Under the pieces are notes generated by a model. It was given only the letters and a program-made list of their open reading frames with translations, did not search any database and was not told the DNA's origin. From the NCBI GenBank assembly GCA_026391675.1, contig JAPLDQ010000011.1, positions 1 to 64,000 of the forward strand: 64,000 bases of DNA. Reading direction: 5' to 3'. This DNA comes from Bacteroidota bacterium (GTDB taxonomy: Bacteria > Bacteroidota > Bacteroidia > Bacteroidales > JACABE01). Made by a program: the position numbers and the translations under genes. The first letter of the stretch is position 1. Each line of letters opens with the position of its first letter. Positions 45,276 through 54,650 of this stretch are shown piece after piece.

Positions 45276-47627
45276 TTATATTTTAGAATTATTATCAATT
45301 TCTTCAGAAATAATATTTTTGTATTTATTGTAAAGAAAGGAAATTATCAACAGTAAAATTCCTAACGAAACAAACACTATGGTTTTTGAAATGGTATCCA
45401 GATATGAAATATCATACAAGAATAGCTTAAGTAAAGTAACTGTAAATAAAGCAATTGCACCAATTCTTAAGTGTTTCTTCTTTTTCCAGATTCCCAGTGC
45501 TATTATTAATAATGCATAAATGCCCCAAAAAATGCTTAATCCAAGTTTATATGATTGTGAGGAATGTGCAATATCCATCCAGTTAATCAGCTCGCTGCTT
45601 GCTATCCATAATACTGAAAAATAAAGCATTATATCAAATGCCATATTCAATTTAACTTTGATAAAATCCTGACGAATATAAATTGAACATACATATAACA
45701 ATGCAGCCACAAAAGCAAATGCTAAATATCTGACAATAATATTAAGCATCCCGTTCTGATAAAATTGTGATGGTGAATTTTGTAAATAACTATCACGAAG
45801 TTCGCTCAACTGATAAAGTCCGATAAGTAGAAAAACCAGCATCATAAATGCATTTAATACAAGATTTATATATCCCAGTTGTGAATTTTTTAGTTTTTTG
45901 ATATTCACAATCGAAAGCAATGTAAGAAATAATAAGGAATAATTTATCAGCCAGATTGTTTTGAATTTCAAAAGATCAGAGTTTATATATGCTTCATAAT
46001 CAGCTTGTCCGATAATTTTATTGTTTTGTATAGAATTGTCGAGCAATCGATTGAAATAATTAGCAATTTCCATACGGAATGAAAAATAGATTATAAATAA
46101 AAGTAAAGCAGGAATGATAAAATTCATGATTTTTGATATACTCTTTTGTTTATCAAATGCCTGAATATAATTTTTGTTTTGGTTTAAGATATTTATAAAA
46201 CCAAATGAAATTATCAGCAATAAGGAAGTCAGGAAATTGATGTTAAATAAGGGGATCATGGTATTTACAGTATCAATCTGGCTATTGTAATTTAGCATCC
46301 AATCCGTTGAAATGCTTATAAACGCCAGCAACATCAAAGGATAGGAACAGATTTCATAAAAAGCAATGTTTTTGGTTCTTCCAATCCAGAACAATAAAGC
46401 TGCTTCACCGGTCCAAAGCATTGTTATCCAGTTTCCATGCAATTGAACCGGAATTGCTATGGTTATAAAAATAAGAACTAAACCCGATACCAGGTAAAAT
46501 AAATTACGGTCACCCAATTTTTGTTTGTAAATCAGCACACTTACAATACAATGAACCAGAGCATTCCCGAAAGTAAACAAGCCGAGCAATTTATTGTAAA
46601 CAGGATGATTATTCAAAATTACATATCCAATTCCATAAAAAATAAATGAATTGGATAAAATCAGGGCAACATCCAGTAATTGATACTTCTCATTTTTGAT
46701 GAGTTTATAGGCAAGAAATATCGAATAAAAGCATACAAAGAAAATGGCTGCAAATACTCTCGCCAGAACTAAGTGTTCTGTGACTGTATATTGTGTGCTA
46801 AACCACGATAAATAGATAATCCAGCTGAGTGCAAATGAAATATAATACAAAAGCTTCCAGTATTTCTTAAACGCAATTACCAGAATTCCAATATTTATAA
46901 TAGCCATATAAGTAAAAAGTACTATAACTTTCCCTGAACCGTCACTTAACAAGAACGGAACTGCATAAGCACCAACCAATCCAATAATTGCAATTAGCTG
47001 TTTATTATAATTTATTGCCATTGCAACCGTAAATACAGTAAATAATACCATTAATCCAAATGCAATATACTGAGGTATTAATGCATAAAAATCATAAGCA
47101 GCAAATGTGATAAAATATAGGATTGTCATTGCACCGCTTACCAAAACAGCACTGTAACTGTCATATTTTTGCTTTAGCTTAAATCCAATTCCCAATAAAC
47201 CCAAACCAATCAGATATCCTAAAATTATTCTGGCCAATGGACTGATCAGGTGATGGTCGATGGAGTATTTGGCACCAATAGCAACGCCAATTATTGTAAT
47301 TACAATACCAACCTTACTGATTAAATTCTCTCCAATGAATTTTTCAAATTCAATGCTTATCCTTGGTTTTGAGCTTTCTTTCTTTTGAGATTTGATTGCT
47401 TGGATAGTAACTTGCTTTTTTGCCTGAAAATCAGAGTTTTGATTTTTATTCTCTATAACAAAATCAGTTGTAATTTTTTCAGTTTTATTTACTTCCTCTT
47501 CAGTATGTTTTAACCTGAATATTTCCTGACGCAATACATTTATTTCATTCGAAAACTGAGCTTGTCGTTTTATAAGATTATCCAGTTTTTCGATAAGTTG
47601 GTTTATGTTATTTTGATTTTCAACCAT
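45276..47627 (-). CDS. DUF2339 multi-spanning membrane protein
   Basis: Membrane protein of 783 residues. The N-terminal 100 residues are soluble with a coiled-coil stretch (INQLIEKLDNLIKRQAQFSNEINVLRQEI) and a charged linker. About twenty or more hydrophobic helices follow from residue 105 on, beginning with GENLISKVGIVITIIGVAIG, which marks the DUF2339 family. The function of that family is unknown; size and helix number suggest transport or envelope assembly. It lies between the leuS terminator and a small lipoprotein gene 5 bp downstream. Confidence 0.85.
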   Translation of the reverse strand: MVENQNNINQLIEKLDNLIKRQAQFSNEINVLRQEIFRLKHTEEEVNKTEKITTDFVIENKNQNSDFQAKKQVTIQAIKSQKKESSKPRISIEFEKFIGENLISKVGIVITIIGVAIGAKYSIDHHLISPLARIILGYLIGLGLLGIGFKLKQKYDSYSAVLVSGAMTILYFITFAAYDFYALIPQYIAFGLMVLFTVFTVAMAINYNKQLIAIIGLVGAYAVPFLLSDGSGKVIVLFTYMAIINIGILVIAFKKYWKLLYYISFALSWIIYLSWFSTQYTVTEHLVLARVFAAIFFVCFYSIFLAYKLIKNEKYQLLDVALILSNSFIFYGIGYVILNNHPVYNKLLGLFTFGNALVHCIVSVLIYKQKLGDRNLFYLVSGLVLIFITIAIPVQLHGNWITMLWTGEAALLFWIGRTKNIAFYEICSYPLMLLAFISISTDWMLNYNSQIDTVNTMIPLFNINFLTSLLLIISFGFINILNQNKNYIQAFDKQKSISKIMNFIIPALLLFIIYFSFRMEIANYFNRLLDNSIQNNKIIGQADYEAYINSDLLKFKTIWLINYSLLFLTLLSIVNIKKLKNSQLGYINLVLNAFMMLVFLLIGLYQLSELRDSYLQNSPSQFYQNGMLNIIVRYLAFAFVAALLYVCSIYIRQDFIKVKLNMAFDIMLYFSVLWIASSELINWMDIAHSSQSYKLGLSIFWGIYALLIIALGIWKKKKHLRIGAIALFTVTLLKLFLYDISYLDTISKTIVFVSLGILLLIISFLYNKYKNIISEEIDNNSKI

Positions 47628-47695
47628 AAAAATTAGATTTATAATACAAATTTAATCTTATTTAAAGTTAAAAGCTTAAAAACACAATATTTGCT

Positions 47696-47736
47696 GATAA
47701 AAAAAGGTAATCGGTTATTAATTACCAATTACCTTT
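47696..47736 (-). terminator. Intrinsic terminator after leuS
   Basis: AAAAGGTAAT (47701-47710) and ATTACCTTTT (47727-47736) pair, and on the minus strand the stem is followed by a T-run (plus-strand A's from 47696). It lies 28 bp beyond the leuS stop. Confidence 0.82.
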
Positions 47737-47764
47737 TACATTATTAATGTTCTAACTTTATATA

Positions 47765-50700
47765 CTAAATCACAATATTCACAATTTTTCTGGGTACAAT
47801 AATCACCTTTTTGGGAGTTTTACCTTCCAGCCATTTTTGTGCATCAGGATTGGCAAGTACAGCTTTTTCTATTTCAGTTACAGGCAAATCAACGGCAAAT
47901 TCCATTTGAAAACGTGTTTTTCCATTAAATGAAACCGGGTAATTGAAAGTATTTTCTACCAGATAAGTTTCGTTTAATTCTGGGAAAGCTGCATAAGTAA
48001 TACTCGTATTATTACCTAAACAATGCCATAATTCTTCTGCAAGATGAGGTGCATAGGGTGAAATCAAAACCGCAAGGGGTTGTAGTATTTCGCGTTTGTG
48101 ACATTTCAGTTCAGTAAGTTCATTGGTGCATATCATAAATGTACTTACCGCAGTATTAAACGAAAAACGTTCGATATCTTCCTGTATCTTTTTAATGGTG
48201 CGGTGCAGCACTTTTAATTCATGTGGACTAGCCTGTTCATCTATAACACACAATATATTTTCTTCGTTATGGTACAATTTCCAGAACTTACGGATAAAAC
48301 GGAATACACCTTCTATGCCTTTGGTATCCCATGGCTTTGATTGTTCCAATGGGCCAAGAAACATTTCATACATACGCAATGTATCAGCGCCATAGCGAAC
48401 TACCAAATCATCAGGATTCTGCACATTGTGCATTGATTTTGACATTTTTTCCACTTCCCAGCCACAATGGTATTTACCGTTTTCCAGTATAAATTCTGCA
48501 TTGGAAAAGTCGGACATCCAGTTTTTGAATTTTTCGGTATCCAGTATATCCGCATCTACTATATTTACATCCACATGAATGGCTTGCGTATCGTAATTAT
48601 CCTTTAAACCATAGGATACGAACTGATTAGTTCCTTTAATCCTGTATACAAAATTAGAACGACCCTGTATCATTCCCTGATTGATTAATTTCTGGAAAGG
48701 TTCATCTTTAACACAAAGTCCTAAATCGTAAAGGAATTTATTCCAGAAACGCGCATAAATCAAATGGCCTGTGGCATGTTCAGCACCACCGATATATAAA
48801 TCTACATTTTGCCAGTATTGATTGGCTTCTTTTGAGAAAATTTCTTTTTCATTGCCTGCATCCATATAGCGGAGATAATAGGCGCTGGAACCGGCAAAAC
48901 CCGGCATTGTATTGCATTCCAATGGATAACCCTCATCAGTAAACCATTTTTCGGCACGTGCCAGCGGTGGTTCGCCACTTTCGGTAGGTAAATATTTGTC
49001 TACAGCAGGTAATTCCAGTGGAAGTTTGGACTCATCCAGCATATAAGGCATACCATCCTTGTAATATACAGGAAATGGTTCTCCCCAATAACGCTGACGG
49101 CTAAAAATTGCATCACGCAGGCGATAATTCACCATTCGTTTTCCAATGCCTTCTTTTTCAACAAAATCAATAACAGCTTTTATACCTTCTTTTACATTCA
49201 TGCCGGTAATAAAACCGGAATTGATACAAATGCCTTCTTTTGAATCCTTTGATTCTTTCCATGATGATGTATCTTCAGGATTTTCGCCTGTTGGGACAAT
49301 TACCTGAGGAATAGGCAATCCGAAATGACGCGCAAATGCAAAATCGCGGCTATCGTGAGCCGGAACAGCCATTATGGCACCGGTTCCATAACCGGCCAAT
49401 ACATATTCCGATATCCAGATGGGGATTTCCTGCAAGGTTAATGGATTAATGGCATACGCACCGGTAAATACACCGCTGATTTTGTTTACCTCAGACTGAC
49501 GTTCCCGTTCAGTTCGGTTTTTAGTCCATTGCAGATAATCAGCAACTTCTTTTTTCTTATCATCGGTAACTATAGTTTCAATTATTTCATGTTCAGGACA
49601 TAAAACCATAAAACTTACACCGAAAATAGTATCAGGTCTTGTCGTAAAGATTACCACCTCACCTAAATCCTCTCCAGAGGAGAGGACTTTAGATTTGAGC
49701 TTGGATTTAATTTTTTCGACAACTTCATCAATATTATTAATTATTTCTTCATTTGAAAACCGGATAATTTCAAAACCTATTTTATTGAGTTCTGAAATGC
49801 GTTTTACATCTTCATCCTTTTGATTTTCATTTACTTTGCCTTCAACTTCAATGATCAGTTTCTTTGATAAACATACAAAATCAGCAATATAATTACTTAC
49901 AACCTGTTGCCTTCTGATTTTAAAACCTGTTTGACTTGATCTTAAACTATGCCAAAGAATATTTTCTGTTTCAGTTGGTTCTTCCCTCATTCTTTTGGCA
50001 TTGTCTTTCAGTGCGGCCCAATCCGAAGGATTTGTAGCATAAAAACGTGATTTGGCTCCCTCTTCTTTGGAAAGGGTTGGAGATAGGTGAAATTTAACTT
50101 CAGCCCCAACAGATTTACCTATCCAGTTTTTTTGAATTTCTTTTATTGAATCGCTCCAATCAATGGTATCCAGACCTTGCAGTAATCTTTCAGCATAGGC
50201 AGATATTCGCAACGACCACTGACGCATGGATTTGCGTTCAACAGCATATCCTCCTCTTACAGATAAGCCGCCAACTACTTCATCATTGGCCAGAACAGTT
50301 CCTAACTGTGGGCACCAGTTTACCATAGTATCTGAAAGATAAGCCAGACGATAGTTTAATAAGATTTCCTGTTGCTGTTTTTCTGATTTTGATTTCCATG
50401 CTGCAGCAGTAAATAGTTCTGTTTCATTACAACTTGCTTCAATATTGTTATTACCTTCTTTTTCAAATAACTGAATTAATGAAGCAATAGTTTCTGCTTT
50501 TTGTGTTTTATTATTGTACCAGTGATTGAATAATTGAATAAAAGTCCATTGAGTCCATTTATAATAAGAAGGTTCACAGGTACGGACTTCTCTGTCCCAA
50601 TCGAAAGAGAAACCGATTTTATCAAGTTGTTCGCGGTAACGGGCTATATTTTTTTCAGTAGTAATGGCAGGATGTTGTCCGGTTTGTATGGCATATTGCT

Positions 50701-50956
50701 CAGCTGGCAATCCATAAGCATCGTAGCCCATGGGATGCAATACATTAAAGCCTTTATGCCGTTTATAGCGTGCATAAATATCAGAAGCTATATAGCCAAG
50801 GGGATGTCCAACATGCAAACCTGCACCTGAAGGGTAGGGGAACATATCCAATACATAAAATTTTGGTTTTTCTGATTTATTCTCAGCCTTAAAAGTTTTA
50901 TTCTTGCTCCAGTAATCCTGCCACTTTTTTTCTATCTCATTAAAATTGTAGTCCAT
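47765..50956 (-). CDS. leuS: Leucyl-tRNA synthetase with an inserted DUF559 domain
   Basis: Charges tRNA-Leu and edits mischarged products; class I enzyme, cytoplasmic. The 1063 residues exceed the usual 850-930 for this phylum. [17 protein letters not shown] holds the HIGH-type motif (HVGH at 48-51), KMSKS is at about 837-841, and the editing domain has TTRPDTIFG (438-446). Between [12 protein letters not shown] (278-289) and [10 protein letters not shown] (434-443), where relatives have only a short loop, about 145 residues are inserted that read as a complete DUF559 domain. The frame is open throughout, so the fused protein should be made. It is read alone with its own terminator. Confidence 0.96.
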   Translation of the reverse strand: MDYNFNEIEKKWQDYWSKNKTFKAENKSEKPKFYVLDMFPYPSGAGLHVGHPLGYIASDIYARYKRHKGFNVLHPMGYDAYGLPAEQYAIQTGQHPAITTEKNIARYREQLDKIGFSFDWDREVRTCEPSYYKWTQWTFIQLFNHWYNNKTQKAETIASLIQLFEKEGNNNIEASCNETELFTAAAWKSKSEKQQQEILLNYRLAYLSDTMVNWCPQLGTVLANDEVVGGLSVRGGYAVERKSMRQWSLRISAYAERLLQGLDTIDWSDSIKEIQKNWIGKSVGAEVKFHLSPTLSKEEGAKSRFYATNPSDWAALKDNAKRMREEPTETENILWHSLRSSQTGFKIRRQQVVSNYIADFVCLSKKLIIEVEGKVNENQKDEDVKRISELNKIGFEIIRFSNEEIINNIDEVVEKIKSKLKSKVLSSGEDLGEVVIFTTRPDTIFGVSFMVLCPEHEIIETIVTDDKKKEVADYLQWTKNRTERERQSEVNKISGVFTGAYAINPLTLQEIPIWISEYVLAGYGTGAIMAVPAHDSRDFAFARHFGLPIPQVIVPTGENPEDTSSWKESKDSKEGICINSGFITGMNVKEGIKAVIDFVEKEGIGKRMVNYRLRDAIFSRQRYWGEPFPVYYKDGMPYMLDESKLPLELPAVDKYLPTESGEPPLARAEKWFTDEGYPLECNTMPGFAGSSAYYLRYMDAGNEKEIFSKEANQYWQNVDLYIGGAEHATGHLIYARFWNKFLYDLGLCVKDEPFQKLINQGMIQGRSNFVYRIKGTNQFVSYGLKDNYDTQAIHVDVNIVDADILDTEKFKNWMSDFSNAEFILENGKYHCGWEVEKMSKSMHNVQNPDDLVVRYGADTLRMYEMFLGPLEQSKPWDTKGIEGVFRFIRKFWKLYHNEENILCVIDEQASPHELKVLHRTIKKIQEDIERFSFNTAVSTFMICTNELTELKCHKREILQPLAVLISPYAPHLAEELWHCLGNNTSITYAAFPELNETYLVENTFNYPVSFNGKTRFQMEFAVDLPVTEIEKAVLANPDAQKWLEGKTPKKVIIVPRKIVNIVI
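49654..50092 (-). mobile_element. In-frame DUF559 cassette inside the leuS editing domain
   Basis: The insert encodes leuS residues about 290-433. Its core, [12 protein letters not shown] (328-339), FKIRRQQ (345-351), ADF with D359, and LIIEVEG with E370 and E372, is the DUF559 pattern, a Vsr-like endonuclease fold with acidic residues in place. The ends are DNA repeats translated as [13 protein letters not shown] and [11 protein letters not shown]. In DNA, the leftmost end (49656-49690) contains the stem CCTCTCC-AGA-GGAGAGG and the other end (50056-50092) is its diverged inverted partner (CCCTCTTC ... GGAAAGGG ... AGGTG). So the unit has terminal inverted repeats and a nuclease-like domain, and its length keeps the frame. 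Confidence 0.85.
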
Positions 50957-50987
50957 ATCCTTATTTTGTCATTTTTTAAACGAAATG

Positions 50988-50995
50988 CAAAAGTA
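50988..50995 (-). promoter_or_regulatory. Candidate -7 box for leuS
   Basis: Minus-strand TACTTTTG, 31 nt ahead of the leuS start, matches TAnnTTTG. No clear TTG at -33. Confidence 0.4.
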
Positions 50996-51144
50996 GGAAA
51001 ATTTTGGGATTTGGGAATCTGATAAAGTTGAGGCTCTAAAATCTGATAATTGGATTTTTGAACAAAACATACTGTTTACCCTGATAAAATTATTTCTTCA
51101 GAAGAAAAGTTAACTTAAAATCAGAGCAAATATATTGTTAGTGT

Positions 51145-51414
51145 TTAATAAATAATTAGTAAAGCTATTGCCACAACAGCAAGAACAGCAACAATTGCAA
51201 TAATAATTTTTGATTCAGACTTAATCTTAGCATTGCAATCAGCAAGTTTAGCGCCAGCCAATTCATTATTTACATTCATTTTTAAAGCAGCTTCGTAACA
51301 TTCTCTGGCGTTGCGGTAAATTTGGATTTTCATAAAATTTTCACCGTGACTGATTAAATCGAAGAAATTCTTTTCTTCCGGACTTAAATTCTGATCGGTT
51401 TCAAGATGTGCCAT
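51145..51414 (-). CDS. Small tail-anchored protein with a TPR-like helix pair
   Basis: Protein of 89 residues. The N-terminal two-thirds are helical: QIYRNARECYEAALKMNVNNELAGAKLADCNAKI looks like one TPR-type helical hairpin. The C-terminus is a single hydrophobic helix (about 71-88, IIIAIVAVLAVVAIALLII), which predicts a tail anchor in the inner membrane with the helices in the cytoplasm. Function is not recognised. It is divergent from ftsX, 208 bp away. Confidence 0.7.
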   Translation of the reverse strand: MAHLETDQNLSPEEKNFFDLISHGENFMKIQIYRNARECYEAALKMNVNNELAGAKLADCNAKIKSESKIIIAIVAVLAVVAIALLIIY

Positions 51415-51622
51415 AACATTTATTTTTTATTATACAAATATAAGCTATTTGAAATCAAAATAAAAGATTTTATCTATTAATTTTAGAACGGATTGAAAAG
51501 ACCTGATCTTTTAAAAATGGAAATTAATTTGACTTTATTTAAAAAATATTTTAGCATAAAAATGTTCTGATACTTCAATCCTAATGCAATTTTTATTAAT
51601 TTAGCTGCAAGATTCTAAAATT

Positions 51623-52501
51623 ATGTCAATACAAGAAGAAAAATTCAATAAACGCCGTTTAAAGAGTTCATATATCACCACTGTTGTAAGTATTTCGCTG
51701 GTTTTATTTATGCTGGGATTATTGGGCTTGATTATAATGCACGCCCAAAAGATATCCAATCAGGTAAAGGAAAATATCGGGTTTTCGATAATTATGAAGG
51801 AAGCTGCCAAAGAAGCAGATGTAATTCGTTTCCAGAAAATGCTGGATGCCAGTTCATTTACTAAATCAACAGAATATATTACCAGTGAACAGGCAGCTAA
51901 AAATGTATCAAAAAATCTGGGAGAAGATTTTATCAGTTTATTGGGCAATAATCCATTAACAGCACAGATAGATGTCCGGATTAATGCTGCTTATGCCAAT
52001 AACGACAGCCTGGAAGTAATTGAAAAGCAAATGCTGAAAAATGAATTTGTCAAAGAAGTTTATTATCAGAAATCACTGGTAAAGCTGGTGAATGAAAATA
52101 TCAGAAAAATTAGTCTGATTTTTCTGTCTTTCTCCACTTTATTGCTCATTGTTGCCATAGCTTTAATTAATAATACCATACGATTATCAGTATATGCCAA
52201 CCGTTTTTTGATTAAAACAATGCAATTGGTGGGTGCTACCCAGCATTTCATTAGAAAACCTTTTATAATAAAAGGAATAATAAGCGGAATTATCGGTGCA
52301 TTTCTTGCGATATTCTTTTTGACAATTGTCTTATATTTTGCACAACAACAATTACCCGATTTGGTTAAATTCCAGGAAATAGATTCGTATCTGGTTGTAT
52401 TTGGAATCGTTATAGTGCTTGGCATCATTTTCTCATGGTTGTCAACATTTATGGCAGTACGCAAATATTTAAATATTAAAACGGATAGCTTGTATTACTA
52501 A
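51623..52501 (+). CDS. ftsX: FtsX-type permease (cell division)
   Basis: Membrane partner of the ATPase FtsE; the pair controls peptidoglycan hydrolases at the division septum. The 292 residues show the FtsX layout: a cytoplasmic N-terminus (RRLKSSYITTVVSIS), a first helix (about 20-42), an extracytoplasmic domain (45-165), and three more helices (about 170-190, 220-245, 258-280), with RFLIKTMQLVGATQHFIRKPF as the conserved loop. ftsE is not adjacent, which is common in Bacteroidota. It leads the rightward run ftsX, DUF3098, uppP, truB, queA, a conserved neighbourhood in the phylum. Confidence 0.92.
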   Translation: MSIQEEKFNKRRLKSSYITTVVSISLVLFMLGLLGLIIMHAQKISNQVKENIGFSIIMKEAAKEADVIRFQKMLDASSFTKSTEYITSEQAAKNVSKNLGEDFISLLGNNPLTAQIDVRINAAYANNDSLEVIEKQMLKNEFVKEVYYQKSLVKLVNENIRKISLIFLSFSTLLLIVAIALINNTIRLSVYANRFLIKTMQLVGATQHFIRKPFIIKGIISGIIGAFLAIFFLTIVLYFAQQQLPDLVKFQEIDSYLVVFGIVIVLGIIFSWLSTFMAVRKYLNIKTDSLYY

Positions 52502-52616
52502 AGATAATTTACAATATAATTAATTATTGAATAATACATTATTTATTGAATTTTTGATAGAAGTTGTTAGTTATGTGTTTTTTAAGAACTTTTATAAATT
52601 GAATAAAAAATAAACA

Positions 52617-52624
52617 TATTTTTG
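52617..52624 (+). promoter_or_regulatory. Candidate -7 box for the DUF3098 gene
   Basis: TATTTTTG 37 nt ahead of the start codon. A second identical box lies at 52640-52647, only 14 nt ahead. Either could drive an internal promoter in the 160-bp gap after ftsX. Confidence 0.35.
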
Positions 52625-52661
52625 TATCGTAAAAATTTTTATTTTTGTAAAAAAAATCGCC

Positions 52662-52988
52662 ATGGCACAAATAAAAAAAACAATAATTACCAATAAGCAA
52701 AATCCAACTCAGGCAAAAACTACTGTTTCTGCAACTTTAAATAAAACAAAGACAACTGAACATAAAGGTCTTGAGTTTGCTTTTGGAAAAGAAAATTACC
52801 GCTTATTGTTAGTTGGTTTGGGATTTTTATTGCTTGGTTATATCTTAATGATAGGTGGTGGCTCTGAAGACCCTAAGGTATTCAGCGATAAAATCTATGA
52901 TTTTCAACGTTTAACTTTAGCTCCTGTTCTTTTAATTATAGGTTTTGTTATCGAAGTTTTTGCCATAATGATAAAACCAAAAGACTAA
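52662..52988 (+). CDS. DUF3098 membrane protein
   Basis: Protein of 108 residues. A polar, Thr/Lys-rich N-terminus (1-40) is followed by FAFGKENYRLLLVGLGFLLLGYILMIGGG and a second helix ending in IMIKPKD. This is the two-helix pattern of DUF3098, a family confined as far as I know to Bacteroidota and usually found, as here, between ftsX and uppP. A link to division or cell-wall lipid cycling is inferred only from this context. Confidence 0.9.
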   Translation: MAQIKKTIITNKQNPTQAKTTVSATLNKTKTTEHKGLEFAFGKENYRLLLVGLGFLLLGYILMIGGGSEDPKVFSDKIYDFQRLTLAPVLLIIGFVIEVFAIMIKPKD

Positions 52989-53012
52989 TTTTCCAATCCA
53001 GAATTTCTTATT

Positions 53013-53813
53013 ATGACTTTTTTTCAAGCTATTATTATTGCCATCGTAGAGGGCTTAACTGAGTTTTTGCCAATTTCATCCACTTATCACATGGCATTGA
53101 CTTCTAAAATATTAGGCATTGATCTTGAAAATGATCTCTTTATAAAATTATTTATTGAAAGTATTCAATTTGGTGCAATAGTTTCAGTTATATTCATTTA
53201 CTGGCGTAAATTCTTCGATTTTACTAAATTCAGTTTTTATTATAAAATAATAGTTGCTTTTGTTCCAGCTGCAATTGTTGGTGTTTTACTGAAAAAGCAT
53301 ATCGATAATTTGCTTGGCAACCTTATGGTGATGACTGTAATTACATTTCTCGGTGGATTTTTACTCATATTTGCCGATAAATGGTTTAATAAATCGAAAG
53401 AAGATAATCTGGATAATGTCAGCTATAAAAAATCATTTCTCATCGGTATATTTCAGTTATTAGCCATTGTCTTTCCCGGATTTAGCCGTTCGGCAGCTAC
53501 TATAATAGGTGGAATGCAACAAAAATTAAGCAGAAAACTGGCTGCAGAATTCTCTTTCTTTTTAGCTGTACCAACTTTAGCCGGTGCTTTTGTAAAAAGT
53601 ATGTGGGATGCGTATAAACATACTCCTGAATTACTAAACAAAGGGAATATCAATCTTTTGATAGTTGGTAATGTTATTGCTTTTATTGTTGCTATGATTG
53701 CCATAAAAGGGTTTATCGCCTTCCTTACCAAATATGGGTTTAAGGCCTTTGGTTATTATAGAATTATTATGGGTGCTGCAGTTATACTATTACTTATATT
53801 CCACATTTTATAA
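53013..53813 (+). CDS. uppP: Undecaprenyl-diphosphatase (BacA type)
   Basis: Recycles the C55 lipid carrier for peptidoglycan and other surface polymers by removing one phosphate from undecaprenyl diphosphate. The 266 residues form about eight helices. The catalytic motif EGLTEFLPISSTYHM is at 13-27, with E13, E17, S23 and H26; relatives usually have Gly at Y25. The second motif, PGFSRSAAT, is near 150. It lies 24 bp after the DUF3098 gene and 6 bp before truB. Confidence 0.96.
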   Translation: MTFFQAIIIAIVEGLTEFLPISSTYHMALTSKILGIDLENDLFIKLFIESIQFGAIVSVIFIYWRKFFDFTKFSFYYKIIVAFVPAAIVGVLLKKHIDNLLGNLMVMTVITFLGGFLLIFADKWFNKSKEDNLDNVSYKKSFLIGIFQLLAIVFPGFSRSAATIIGGMQQKLSRKLAAEFSFFLAVPTLAGAFVKSMWDAYKHTPELLNKGNINLLIVGNVIAFIVAMIAIKGFIAFLTKYGFKAFGYYRIIMGAAVILLLIFHIL

Positions 53814-53819
53814 AGATAA

Positions 53820-54533
53820 ATGAATGAATTCAATTTCTCCGAAGGGGAAGTGCTGCTTATCAATAAACCATATAACTGGACATCATTTGATGTTGTAAAC
53901 AATATCAGATATTTTATAAGAAAAATACTGGATTTACCCAAGTTAAAAATTGGTCATGCCGGAACATTGGATCCTCTGGCTACAGGTTTATTAGTGCTTT
54001 GTACCGGTAAGTTTACCAAGAATATTGATACGTTTCAGGCTCAGGAAAAGGAATATACCGGAAGCTTTATCATAGGCGAAACCACACCTTCGTATGATAT
54101 GGAAAAAGAAGTTGACCGGACTTTTGATTATTCCCATGTAAACGAAGAATTAATCAGGCAAACCGCTCAAAAATTCACAGGCAGTTTTGAACAGATTCCA
54201 CCTGTTTTTTCAGCTGTTAAAATAAAAGGCAAACGTGCCTATGAATTTGCCCGTAACAGTGAAGAAGTAAAAATTATCCCTAAACTTATAACTATAAGTG
54301 AGTTTGAAATTACCAATATTGAACTTCCGCATATTGATTTCAGAATAGTATGCAGTAAGGGGACATATATAAGGGCATTGGCCCGTGATTTTGGAGAAGC
54401 CATGCAGTGTGGTGCCTATTTATCTGCCTTATGCAGAACAAGAATAGGAAGTTTTATGTTAACAGAAGCAATGGAAATAGAAACGCTAAAATCCATTATT
54501 TTGGCACAAAGTAAGCCAGAAAACCCTGAGTAA
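53820..54533 (+). CDS. truB: tRNA pseudouridine-55 synthase
   Basis: Converts U55 to pseudouridine in the T-loop of tRNAs. The 237 residues have the catalytic motif GHAGTLDPLATGLL with D51, the N-terminal LLINKPYNWTSFDVV, the conserved KIKGKRAYEFAR, and RIVCSKGTYIRALARDFG. It is shorter than proteins with a C-terminal PUA domain, as usual in this phylum. It starts 6 bp after uppP. Confidence 0.96.
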   Translation: MNEFNFSEGEVLLINKPYNWTSFDVVNNIRYFIRKILDLPKLKIGHAGTLDPLATGLLVLCTGKFTKNIDTFQAQEKEYTGSFIIGETTPSYDMEKEVDRTFDYSHVNEELIRQTAQKFTGSFEQIPPVFSAVKIKGKRAYEFARNSEEVKIIPKLITISEFEITNIELPHIDFRIVCSKGTYIRALARDFGEAMQCGAYLSALCRTRIGSFMLTEAMEIETLKSIILAQSKPENPE

Positions 54534-54578
54534 TCAGAAATTATTTTTAACAGTTTTCTTAAATAGTCTTAAAAACAC

Positions 54579-54609
54579 TTGACTTTAGCCTCAATTTTGA
54601 TTATCTTTG
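54579..54609 (+). promoter_or_regulatory. queA promoter
   Basis: TTG at 54579-54581 and TATCTTTG at 54602-54609 are separated by 20 nt, a full match to the Bacteroidota promoter pattern. It gives a leader of about 35 nt before ATG 54651. It is the cleanest promoter in the window. Confidence 0.7.
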
Positions 54610-54650
54610 CATACTTTTCTGACAAATTTTCATTAATATAAAATATACGC

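Noticed and set aside
49654-50092. Intein in leuS
   Set aside because: No Cys/Ser at the first position, no terminal His-Asn and no Hint-domain blocks; the ends are translated palindromic repeats.
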